Shown here piece after piece: positions 34,739 through 43,254 of a stretch of 64,000 nt of DNA. Made by a program: the position numbers and the translations under genes. Source of the stretch: a bacterium (lineage in GTDB: Bacteria > Deinococcota > Deinococci > Deinococcales > Deinococcaceae); contig JAJZIR010000001.1 of assembly GCA_021810505.1 (NCBI GenBank), forward strand, positions 62,001 through 126,000. Direction: 5' to 3'. Positions within the stretch are counted from its first letter, which is position 1; each line of letters begins with the position of its first letter. The notes under the pieces are model-generated. The model ran no database searches and was not told where the DNA came from. It saw only the letters and a list, made by a program, of their open reading frames with translations.

Positions 34739-36115
34739 ATGCTCACTCTCAACCTCGATAACATCGATGTGGCCCGGCTCGGGCCCGACCAGGGTCTGCG
34801 CTGGAAGGACGAATTACGCGCCCACGCGGAGCAGCTGGAGCGCGCCGCGGCGGAGCTGGAGTCCAGGCGCTCCGACCCCCAGAGCTTCTTGGGCTGGATG
34901 GATGTGATCTCCGACAGCCAACTCACCGCTTCGGTCAAGGAGTTGGCCGGCCGCGTCTCCCCTGCAATCGATGACCTGGTGGTCCTGGGTATCGGCGGGA
35001 GCAGCCTGGGCGGGCTCACCGTAGTGACTGCCCTGCAGCACCCCTACCACCAGCTGCTGCGCTCCAGGCCAGCGCCCAGGGTGCATTTCGTGGACAACGT
35101 CGATGGAGACGTTCTGCTCGGCTTGATGGAAGTCCTCGATCCAGCGCGGACGGCCATCAACGTGATCTCCAAGAGCGGGACCACCACCGAGACCATGAGC
35201 GCCTACCTGCTGTTCAAGGACTGGCTGAGCCGGGCCCTAGGGGACGCCTACCGCAGCCACGTGGTAGCTACCACCGACCCGGTGCACGGTATCTTGCGGC
35301 CGCTCTCCTCCAAGGAGGGCTTTGCCACCCTGCCGGTTCCGGCCAACATTGGGGGTCGCTACAGCGTGCTCTGTCCGGTCGGCCTGTTCCCGGCCGCGGT
35401 GGCTGGGGTCGATATCGACGCTTTGCTGGCTGGAGCTAGGGAGGCCCAGGCTTCCTTCGGCGCCAAGGCCGCCGAGAATCCGGTCCTTCAGGCTGCCCTG
35501 GTCCACCTGCTCTACGCCAAGCGCGGAAAGAATATCTGCGTGTTCATGCCCTACTCGACCCGCCTGCGCTACCTCTCCGACTGGTTCGCTCAGCTGTGGG
35601 CCGAAAGTTTGGGGAAGGAGGTCGACCGCCTGGGTAGCGTGGTGCACAGCGGTACTACGCCGGTCAAAGCGCTCGGCACCACCGACCAGCACAGCCAGGT
35701 GCAGCTCTACCGCGAGGGCCCTCTGGATAAGCTCACGGTGTTTGTGCGCGTCGAAAAGGAAGGGCGACCTGCGCCGATCCCCAACGCCGAGCCGGATCAG
35801 CCGGACATGAATTACCTAGCCGGACGCCGGATGCAGGAGCTGATGAACGCCGAGCTGGCCGCGACCGCGCACGCCCTGGCCGAAGCGCGCCGGCCCTCCT
35901 ACACCATGCACCTCCCGGCCATCGACGCCCGCGCGCTGGGCTACATCCTGCAATTCCTGATGCTCCAGACAGCGGTCGTCGGCGAGGTCCTAGGGATCGA
36001 CACCTTCAACCAACCCGGTGTGGAGCTGGGGAAGGTGCTCACCTACGCGCTGATGGGGCGGCCGGGTTACGAGACCCAGCTGGCCGAGCTGCGGCAGGCT
36101 GGCGTCAAGCCTTAG
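34739..36115 (+). CDS. pgi: Glucose-6-phosphate isomerase
   Basis: Pgi interconverts glucose-6-phosphate and fructose-6-phosphate. The 458-residue protein has the two SIS domains with LGIGGSSLGG, ISKSGTTTET, the catalytic region NIGGRYSVL, and the C-terminal TFNQPGVELGK. The length is typical of the shorter bacterial form found in Firmicutes and Thermus rather than the about 550-residue E. coli enzyme. Its end overlaps a small convergent membrane-protein gene by 11 nt. Confidence 0.96.
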   Translation: MLTLNLDNIDVARLGPDQGLRWKDELRAHAEQLERAAAELESRRSDPQSFLGWMDVISDSQLTASVKELAGRVSPAIDDLVVLGIGGSSLGGLTVVTALQHPYHQLLRSRPAPRVHFVDNVDGDVLLGLMEVLDPARTAINVISKSGTTTETMSAYLLFKDWLSRALGDAYRSHVVATTDPVHGILRPLSSKEGFATLPVPANIGGRYSVLCPVGLFPAAVAGVDIDALLAGAREAQASFGAKAAENPVLQAALVHLLYAKRGKNICVFMPYSTRLRYLSDWFAQLWAESLGKEVDRLGSVVHSGTTPVKALGTTDQHSQVQLYREGPLDKLTVFVRVEKEGRPAPIPNAEPDQPDMNYLAGRRMQELMNAELAATAHALAEARRPSYTMHLPAIDARALGYILQFLMLQTAVVGEVLGIDTFNQPGVELGKVLTYALMGRPGYETQLAELRQAGVKP

Positions 36116-36311
36116 GTGATCTAGGCGAGCCTTTCCGCCGCTTCTCCTTGGGTGGGTCCTTGCCGTAGACCAGCTCGCCTATGGCCAGGACCAAGGCCAC
36201 GATTCCGGTGATGAGATAGGTCGGAATGGAGGGTCCTAGGCCGAGCAGTGCCCGCCCGAGAAAGAACAGGGCGACGATCAGGAAAAAACCCGGATAGAGG
36301 TAGCGGCGCAC
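36105..36311 (-). CDS. Small two-span membrane protein
   Basis: The 68-residue product has two hydrophobic segments (PGFFLIVALFFLGRALLGL and YLITGIVALVLAIGELVYG) and a highly basic C-terminus (KDPPKEKRRKGSPRSPKA). I recognise no family. GTG at 36311 is preceded by TAAGGT at a 6-nt distance, a leaderless promoter pattern that supports a real gene. It overlaps the pgi end on the opposite strand. Confidence 0.65.
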   Translation of the reverse strand: MRRYLYPGFFLIVALFFLGRALLGLGPSIPTYLITGIVALVLAIGELVYGKDPPKEKRRKGSPRSPKA

Positions 36312-36317
36312 CCCAGC

Positions 36318-36323
36318 ACCTTA
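36318..36323 (-). promoter_or_regulatory. Leaderless -10 element for the small membrane protein
   Basis: TAAGGT on the minus strand, then 6 nt (GCTGGG) and GTG at 36311. Confidence 0.45.
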
Positions 36324-36329
36324 GCACGG

Positions 36330-37664
36330 CTAGAAGGTCGGGCTGATCCACCCCTTGGGCTGGTTGCCCTGCAGCACACCTTCTTGGAACCAGAAGCTGC
36401 GCGCGTCGATCAGCGGGCTGCCGCCGGTGTAGCCGATCAGTTCCCCGGCCGACACCGCGCTACCGCTCTGGACCGCAGGTTGTTGCAAGCCGGTGTAGAC
36501 GGCCACCAGTTGGTTGCTGATCTGCTCCACGATGACCCAGCCCAGGTTGGCATAGTAGGCGGCTTGAAGCACCTGCCCGGAGCTGCTAGCCCGGACCGGG
36601 CTGTTGCGGTGGGTGCCGCTGATGACGACGTAAGGTCCCTGCGTCCCGTAGGGTTCGGCCACCCGGCCCCCGGCGATCGGGAGGAGCAGTGGGCCGCTCT
36701 GAGCGCTGAGGGTCGGGAGAGCTTGGGGGATGTTGGCCAGCTGGCTCTGGCGGGTTTGGATGGCTTGCTCTTCCTGAGTGATACGCGCCCGCTGGGCTGG
36801 GCTCCGCGCCAAGCGGCGCTCTTTGGCCAGCTTGGCCTGTTCGGCGGCCAGCTTGGCGCGCCGCCTGGCCGCCGCTTCCGCGGCCAGCTTGGCCTGCTCG
36901 GCCAGCTTGGCGCGCTCGGCCAGCACTTCCCCGACGATCTGATCCACCTGAGCGCTGAGCCTGCGCTGCTCCTGAGCCGCCCTGAGCAGCAGCAGCTGCT
37001 GCCCTTGCCGGCTCTTGGCCAGCTGAGCGGCAGCCTGCTTCTGCCTCTGCTGCTCAGCGGTCAGCTGGGCAATCTCGGAGGATAGGTGGGTGCGCAGCTG
37101 CTCGACTTGCGCCAGGGAGCTGGCCAGAGCTTTGCGCTGCTGAGCCAGCAGGGAGACCTGCCGCTTCAGGTTCGCGATCAGGGCCAGGTCATAGCGCCCT
37201 AGCTCGTTGACGTAGTGCCCCTGGATCAGGAGGTCGTAGAGGTTGGTGCTCTGGGACAGCAGCAGGACGAAACGGTTGCTCTGCTCCTCGTAGAGCTGGA
37301 GCATCACCCGTCTGACCTCGTGTTGGTCCAGGGCCACCTTGGCCTCGGTGATGGCCGACTCCGCGCGCAGCACGTGGACGCGATGCCTCAGCGCCTGGAT
37401 TTCGGCCAGAACCTTAGTTTTGCGCTGCTCTAGAACCGCCGTCTCTTTTCCCAGTTGGCTCAGCTGCGCCGCCAAGGCGGCCTGCTCCGCACCGAGGTGA
37501 GTCAGCTTGCCCTGCAGCGCGTGGATCTGGGTGGCCTGAACTGCCGCGGCCTGCTTGGCCCGCTGCAGCTCCCCTTGGAGCCGGCTCAGCGTCGATGCGG
37601 GCAATAGGACCAGGCCCAGCAGACCAGCAACCAGCCAGGCCGCCCAGACTCGGAACCGGCCCAT
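36330..37664 (-). CDS. EnvC-like protein: coiled coil plus degenerate LytM (M23) domain
   Basis: The 444-residue protein has an N-terminal signal/anchor (WAAWLVAGLLGLVLLPAS), a long coiled coil rich in Ala/Gln/Leu (about 25-300), and a C-terminal M23/LytM fold (about 325-444: GGRVAEPYG, SSGQVLQAAYYANLGWVIV, VQSGSAVSAGELIGYTG). The zinc ligands HxxxD and HxH of active M23 peptidases are missing, as in EnvC, which does not cut but activates amidases. It follows ftsE and ftsX in one run, matching the FtsEX-EnvC division system. Confidence 0.88.
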   Translation of the reverse strand: MGRFRVWAAWLVAGLLGLVLLPASTLSRLQGELQRAKQAAAVQATQIHALQGKLTHLGAEQAALAAQLSQLGKETAVLEQRKTKVLAEIQALRHRVHVLRAESAITEAKVALDQHEVRRVMLQLYEEQSNRFVLLLSQSTNLYDLLIQGHYVNELGRYDLALIANLKRQVSLLAQQRKALASSLAQVEQLRTHLSSEIAQLTAEQQRQKQAAAQLAKSRQGQQLLLLRAAQEQRRLSAQVDQIVGEVLAERAKLAEQAKLAAEAAARRRAKLAAEQAKLAKERRLARSPAQRARITQEEQAIQTRQSQLANIPQALPTLSAQSGPLLLPIAGGRVAEPYGTQGPYVVISGTHRNSPVRASSSGQVLQAAYYANLGWVIVEQISNQLVAVYTGLQQPAVQSGSAVSAGELIGYTGGSPLIDARSFWFQEGVLQGNQPKGWISPTF

Positions 37665-37665
37665 T

Positions 37666-38538
37666 TCAGCTCAGCTCGCGCAAGTAGCGCCTGGAAGCCA
37701 TCCAGCTCGCAGCCACACCGAGGACGATCCCTAGCCCAGCGACGGCCTCCAGCAGCTCGTTCACGGTCTTGGAGCTGCCCAGCAGCGGCAGGGCTGGCAG
37801 CAGCTGCTGCAGCGAGCCGATGCTGGAGCGGTAAAGCCAGCCCAACCCCAGAGCGGTGATCCCCCCAGCCAGCAGGCCGAGCAGGAGGCCTTCGAGCAGG
37901 TAAGGGGTCTGGATAAAGCCGCGGCCGGCCCCCAGGAGCCGCATCACCGCGATCTCGTCCCTGCGGGCGTAGATGCCCACTCGGACAGTGGTGAGGACGT
38001 TGAACACGCTGTTGATCAGCAGCAGGATGACCAGGCCGTCTCCGACGTACTCGGCGGCATCGATCACCCGGACTGCCCGGGTGACGTAGCCAGCTCCGTA
38101 CTCGACGCTGTGTACCCCGGGGAGTTTCCCGACCTGCTTGGCGACCTCGGTGGTGTCGATGGGGTCCTTGAGCCGGATGCGGATGGTGTTTGGAAAGGGA
38201 TTGCTCACCAGCAGCGCCGCGTCCTTCAGGTAGGGGTACTGAGCGCTCATTTGGGCCAGGATCTGTTGCTTGGTGACCAGCCTGGCCGACCGGATCTTAG
38301 CGAAAGATGGGGAGGACTGGAGCTCGGCGAAGACCTGGCGCGCATCGGCATGGGGAGAGAGGAAGGCGGCGATTTGTACTTGGCTGGCTAAATGGCCCAG
38401 GATGTTCTGGAGATTCAAGATGGTCAAGCTGACCGCCCCCAGCATGGCCAGCGTCAGGGTCATGGTGGTCAGGGTGGCCAGGGTGGCGGTGAGGTTGGCG
38501 ACCATGGCCAACCACATCTGCTGCAGCTGATAGCTCAT
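37666..38538 (-). CDS. ftsX: Cell-division membrane protein FtsX
   Basis: FtsX is the membrane half of the FtsEX complex, which passes ATP hydrolysis in the cytoplasm to peptidoglycan hydrolase activators outside. The 290-residue protein has a first membrane span near residue 25-45, an extracellular domain (about 55-165) and three further spans (about 170-190, 215-240, 265-285), the MacB-like FtsX fold. It starts 16 nt after ftsE and ends 1 nt before the EnvC-like gene. Confidence 0.93.
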   Translation of the reverse strand: MSYQLQQMWLAMVANLTATLATLTTMTLTLAMLGAVSLTILNLQNILGHLASQVQIAAFLSPHADARQVFAELQSSPSFAKIRSARLVTKQQILAQMSAQYPYLKDAALLVSNPFPNTIRIRLKDPIDTTEVAKQVGKLPGVHSVEYGAGYVTRAVRVIDAAEYVGDGLVILLLINSVFNVLTTVRVGIYARRDEIAVMRLLGAGRGFIQTPYLLEGLLLGLLAGGITALGLGWLYRSSIGSLQQLLPALPLLGSSKTVNELLEAVAGLGIVLGVAASWMASRRYLRELS

Positions 38539-38554
38539 CCTCTGGATTCACCCA

Positions 38555-39238
38555 TCACAGCGCGTAGCCCCCGTAGGGATCGTCACGGATCAAGCGGCCT
38601 TTCCGCAGGGTGAGCGTCCGCCTGCGGAAGTGCTCGACGACCTCGTGGGCGTGGGTGGCCAGCAAGATGGTCGTGCCCTGCAGGTTGATCTCGTGGAGAA
38701 GGCGGATCACCTGGTCGGTGGTGTCGGGATCGAGGTTGCCGGTCGGTTCGTCGCAGAGCAGCAGGGGTGGCCTGGCCACGATCGCCCGGGCGATGGCTAC
38801 CCGCTGCTGCTCTCCTTGGGAGAGCTGCCTAGGCAGGTGGCTGGCCCTGTGTTCCAGCCCGACCAACTCCAGGACCTCTCCGACCCGGTCGCTCCACTGC
38901 CGCTTGGGCAAGCCGGCTACCCGCAGCGCGAAGGCTACGTTCTGCCAGGCGCTGAGGTGCTCCAGCAGCAGGTTGTCTTGGAACACCATGCCGATCCTCC
39001 TGCGGTGCAGGGCGACTCGGGCACCTCGGTAGCGGCTCAGCGGCTCGTTCAGGACGTAGATCTGTCCTTTGGAAGGTCGTTGGCGCCGGATCAGCAAGTG
39101 CATCAGGCTGGTCTTGCCCGCCCCGCTGTGCCCGATCAGGTACACGAACTCACCCTTCTTGATGTGCAAGTTGATGTCGTCGAGAGCCAAGGTCGCCTCC
39201 CCCGGATACTCTAGGGCGACGTGGTGAAAATCGATCAC
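38555..39238 (-). CDS. ftsE: Cell-division ATP-binding protein FtsE
   Basis: The 227-residue ATPase has Walker A GHSGAGKTS, the ABC signature LSQGEQQRVAIARAIV, Walker B LLLCDEPTGNLD and the H-loop LLATHAHEVV. It drives FtsX in the same operon. The start is GTG at 39238 (MIDFHHVALEYPG). A short hairpin (GCGCCC/GGGCGC) lies just before the start codon and may affect initiation. The operon is divergent from the ctpA-type protease. Confidence 0.95.
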   Translation of the reverse strand: MIDFHHVALEYPGEATLALDDINLHIKKGEFVYLIGHSGAGKTSLMHLLIRRQRPSKGQIYVLNEPLSRYRGARVALHRRRIGMVFQDNLLLEHLSAWQNVAFALRVAGLPKRQWSDRVGEVLELVGLEHRASHLPRQLSQGEQQRVAIARAIVARPPLLLCDEPTGNLDPDTTDQVIRLLHEINLQGTTILLATHAHEVVEHFRRRTLTLRKGRLIRDDPYGGYAL

Positions 39239-39356
39239 AGACGCGCCCCCTGCGGGCGCCCAAAAAGGCCTCGCACGGCTCGAGCATAACCGAGCTGACC
39301 TGGCCTTGCATGAAGAGATTGGACGGCAGCTTGCAGGTAAGCCTACGGCTTTGGTT

Positions 39357-39362
39357 TAGCAT
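39357..39362 (+). promoter_or_regulatory. Leaderless -10 element for the C-terminal processing protease
   Basis: TAGCAT is followed by 6 nt (AGCCGA) and GTG at 39369; no Shine-Dalgarno. Confidence 0.45.
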
Positions 39363-39368
39363 AGCCGA

Positions 39369-40733
39369 GTGAAGATCGGACGCTACCTGTGGATCGGCCT
39401 CGGTGCCGCCTTGGCGGTGGGCGCTGGCTACGCTCAGCTCAACTCGACCACTCCCCCGGCTGGTTTCGGGCTTTCTAGCTCCCCCAAGTCCGTGCAGCGG
39501 GCGGGTGCAGCCTTTGCTCAGGTTTACGCTGCGCTCAACCAGATCTACCTCTACAAAGTGAGCCCCACCAAGCTCTGGGAGGGGGCAATCCAGGGGATGC
39601 TCAGCGTGGCGGGTAGCCCCTTCAACTACTATTTTCCGCCCCACCTCAACTCCGTCTTGAACCAGAACGAGAACGGGAAATTCTACGGGATCGGCGTCGG
39701 GATCCAAGCAGCCAACCCGAACGGGACCGGCGCAGTCATCAGCGTGGTCTACAAGGGGTATCCCGCGATTCGGGCGGGGCTCAGGGCCGGGGATCAGGTC
39801 GTCAGCGTGGACGGTAAGCCGGTGGCGAAGTTGAATTTGGACCAGATCGTGGCGCTCATCCGCGGCCCCAAGGGTACGCTGGTGCACCTGGTGGTCAAGC
39901 GGGGGGAGACGCTCTACCACTTTGCGATCCCCCGCGCCAAGGTCACCATCGCCGCGGTACAGAGCACCATCCTCCCCGGTAAGATCGGCTATATCGCGCT
40001 GGATACTTTCGATAACGTGCGGGTGCCCCACCAGATGGCGCGGGCCATCGCCGATATGAACCGCCACCATATCCACAAGCTGATCCTCGACCTGCGGGAT
40101 AACCCCGGAGGCCTGCTCTGCGTGGGTATCGATGTGGCCAATGATTTCCTGACCAAAGGGGTCATCGTCCAGCTCAAAAACCGTCAGGGTAAGGTCTCGC
40201 CGGCCTATGGTTGCCCCAACAACGGCTTTGCCACCTCCACCGGCCTGAAGTACCGAGGCAAGCTGGTAGTCTTGGTCAACCACAACACGGTCTCGGCCGC
40301 CGAGATCGTCACCGGGGCGCTCAAGGATAACCACCGGGCTACCATCGTCGGCGAGAAAACCTTCGGTAAGGGGGTGGCCCAGGACGTCTTGCCCTTAGCC
40401 GACGGCGGTACCGCGGAGATCGTGGCCCAGGAGTGGCTGCGCCCCAACGGCAGCAATATCCAGGGTCGCGGCATCAACCCCAACGTGGTGGTCCCGGATA
40501 CCCGCTACCCCAACCCGGTCACCGTCAGCGGGGCTGGAGCCAAGCCGGGTAGCCAGGTCACCGTCACGGTGAACGGCAAGACCCTCACCCTGTCCGCCAA
40601 CGCCAAGGGGAAGTTCAGCTATACCGCCCCGGTCCCGCAGCTGCCGCAGTCGTCGGTGCAGAGCCAGGCGCTGGTCAACCCTAAGACCGACGCCGAGCTG
40701 GCCAAGGCGATTCAGATCTTAGGCGGAGAGTAA
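39369..40733 (+). CDS. C-terminal processing peptidase (S41 family, CtpA type)
   Basis: The 454-residue secreted protease has a signal peptide (YLWIGLGAALAVGAGYAQ), a PDZ domain (about 105-185) and the S41 catalytic core with Ser309 in NTVSAAEI and Lys334 in GEKTFGKG, the Ser-Lys dyad at the family's usual 25-residue spacing. Such enzymes trim the C-termini of envelope proteins. A C-terminal extension of about 85 residues with a Val/Thr-rich beta repeat (TVSGAGAKPGSQVTVTVNG) follows the core and is not standard. It is next to the ftsE-ftsX operon but on the other strand. Confidence 0.93.
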   Translation: MKIGRYLWIGLGAALAVGAGYAQLNSTTPPAGFGLSSSPKSVQRAGAAFAQVYAALNQIYLYKVSPTKLWEGAIQGMLSVAGSPFNYYFPPHLNSVLNQNENGKFYGIGVGIQAANPNGTGAVISVVYKGYPAIRAGLRAGDQVVSVDGKPVAKLNLDQIVALIRGPKGTLVHLVVKRGETLYHFAIPRAKVTIAAVQSTILPGKIGYIALDTFDNVRVPHQMARAIADMNRHHIHKLILDLRDNPGGLLCVGIDVANDFLTKGVIVQLKNRQGKVSPAYGCPNNGFATSTGLKYRGKLVVLVNHNTVSAAEIVTGALKDNHRATIVGEKTFGKGVAQDVLPLADGGTAEIVAQEWLRPNGSNIQGRGINPNVVVPDTRYPNPVTVSGAGAKPGSQVTVTVNGKTLTLSANAKGKFSYTAPVPQLPQSSVQSQALVNPKTDAELAKAIQILGGE

Positions 40734-40847
40734 GGCTGCCGCTCGGAGATCGCCCCCGAGCAGGCCAAGGCCCGCTAACCCCCTCGGTCTTCTAGGGCGG
40801 TCTCAGCGGCTACCCCTCCGGCACTCCGCTGCCGGTTGGAGCTCAGC

Positions 40848-40891
40848 CTACAGCCCACCACCAGCCCGGCCGGGCTGGTGGTGGGCTGTAG
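40848..40891. repeat. 44-bp perfect palindrome between convergent genes
   Basis: CCTACAGCCCACCACCAGCC (followed by CG) meets its exact reverse complement at a central GGCC; both halves are 22 bp. It stands between the protease gene and the ABC ATPase gene, which converge, so it may end transcription from both sides. A weaker repeat CCGGCA-N6-TGCCGG lies at 40818-40835. No T-run follows on either strand. Confidence 0.85.
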
Positions 40892-40922
40892 CTAGAGAGT
40901 GAGCCCGCTGACCACGGACCGG

Positions 40923-42014
<1,092 letters not shown>

Positions 42015-42033
42015 TTTGACCTCGTCCCACCTC

Positions 42034-42057
42034 TCATCCGTGAGCTTCCTCGGATGA
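42034..42057. promoter_or_regulatory. Inverted repeat upstream of the ABC ATPase gene
   Basis: TCATCCG (42034-42040) and CGGATGA (42051-42057) are perfect 7-bp arms with a 10-nt spacer, 20 nt before the GTG. It may be an mRNA hairpin or a repressor site; nothing else is visible in the 117-nt gap before tyrA. Confidence 0.4.
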
Positions 42058-42131
42058 CCTGGGAATCTGCGAGAGCTCTTGGGCTTACGCCAACGCCGAT
42101 TTTCCACCCCATCCTAGCACAGCTTTGCTGC

Positions 42132-43208
42132 TCAGCTCAACGAGCGGGTGGTGTAACCCGCATGGGCCAGGGTGGCGCTGGCCAGCGCCACCTGTTCGGG
42201 ACTCTCCAGGCCTAGCCGGATCGCGCCGCCCTGGTCGCGGATGGCCAGCATCTCGATGTCCTTGATATTGATCTGGGTCTGCCCCAGCAGCTGGGTAATT
42301 CGGCCCAGCTCCCCGGGCCGGTCTTCAACGGCCACGATCAGGTCGTGCAGCGCCGGCAACAGGGAGCGGCGCACTACCGGGAGGCTGTCCCTGGTGGCTT
42401 TCCCGGCGCGGGCCGAGGCCAAGAGGACCTCGGGCTGGTCCAGCTGGAGGTTGAGCCGGTCCAGCTCGCGCTGGAAGCGGTTGAGCGCATCTCTGAGCGC
42501 CTGCTTGTTGTTGATCACCATGTCCCGGCTCATCACCGGATCCCCGCTGGCGACCCGGGTGATATCCCGAAAACCCCCTGCGGCCAACAGGGCCAGCCGC
42601 TCGTCCCTGGCCACCATGTGGGTGAGCGCCAGGGCGGTGAGGTAGGGGAGATGCGAGATGGTCGCTACCAGCTGGTCGTGTGCCTCCGGTGGCATCACCA
42701 CCGGCGAGGCGCCCAGGGCCTCCACCAGCTCCCGAATCCTTCCCAGGGCGGACAGCGAGGTCTCCTCGGTGGGGGTGAGGACCCAGATAGCGTTCTCGAT
42801 CAGGTTGGCCCGGGCGTGTTCCACGCCGGCCCGCTCGCTGCCGGCCAAGGGATGGCCTGGGACGAAGCCTTCCAGGGAGAGAGACCGGCTGAGCGGCACT
42901 TTGACGCTGCCGACGTCGGTGAGCAGAGCGTCGGATCTCAGCCAGGGCAACAAGCTCCCGGCGACCTCCGACAGCAGCCCGACTGGAACGGCCAGGACGA
43001 CCAGGTCGGCCTGGCGCAGCCAGGGCCCCACCTCGAGCTGACCCTCGTCGATGACCCCCAGGGCCAGCGCAGTGGTCAGAGCGCCAGCCTGTGCGTCCAG
43101 GCCGATCAGGTGGCGGCACAGCCCGCGCCGCTTCAGCCCCAGGGCTACGCTCCCACCGATCAGCCCGACGCCGACGATGGCTACACAATCTAGAATAGGA
43201 GCGTCCAC
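42132..43208 (-). CDS. tyrA: Prephenate dehydrogenase with C-terminal ACT domain
   Basis: TyrA oxidatively decarboxylates prephenate to 4-hydroxyphenylpyruvate in tyrosine synthesis. The 358-residue protein has the dinucleotide loop VAIVGVGLIGGSVALGL, LTDVGSVK, GHPLAGSERAG, ATISHLPYL, and a C-terminal ACT domain (about 285-358) that usually senses tyrosine. The GTG start at 43208 lies 6 nt after TACATT, a leaderless promoter pattern. It follows gltB after 46 nt on the same strand. Confidence 0.95.
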   Translation of the reverse strand: MDAPILDCVAIVGVGLIGGSVALGLKRRGLCRHLIGLDAQAGALTTALALGVIDEGQLEVGPWLRQADLVVLAVPVGLLSEVAGSLLPWLRSDALLTDVGSVKVPLSRSLSLEGFVPGHPLAGSERAGVEHARANLIENAIWVLTPTEETSLSALGRIRELVEALGASPVVMPPEAHDQLVATISHLPYLTALALTHMVARDERLALLAAGGFRDITRVASGDPVMSRDMVINNKQALRDALNRFQRELDRLNLQLDQPEVLLASARAGKATRDSLPVVRRSLLPALHDLIVAVEDRPGELGRITQLLGQTQINIKDIEMLAIRDQGGAIRLGLESPEQVALASATLAHAGYTTRSLS

Positions 43209-43214
43209 CGCGCC

Positions 43215-43220
43215 AATGTA
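43215..43220 (-). promoter_or_regulatory. Leaderless -10 element for tyrA
   Basis: TACATT on the minus strand, 6 nt (GGCGCG), then the GTG at 43208. Confidence 0.45.
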
Positions 43221-43254
43221 CCAAATTTACCTTGCGACCGGAGCGGCAGCGCCC

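Noticed and set aside
39150-40334. 394-residue minus-strand frame opposite the C-terminal processing protease
   Set aside because: Shadow of the protease gene and overlapping ftsE; no domain.
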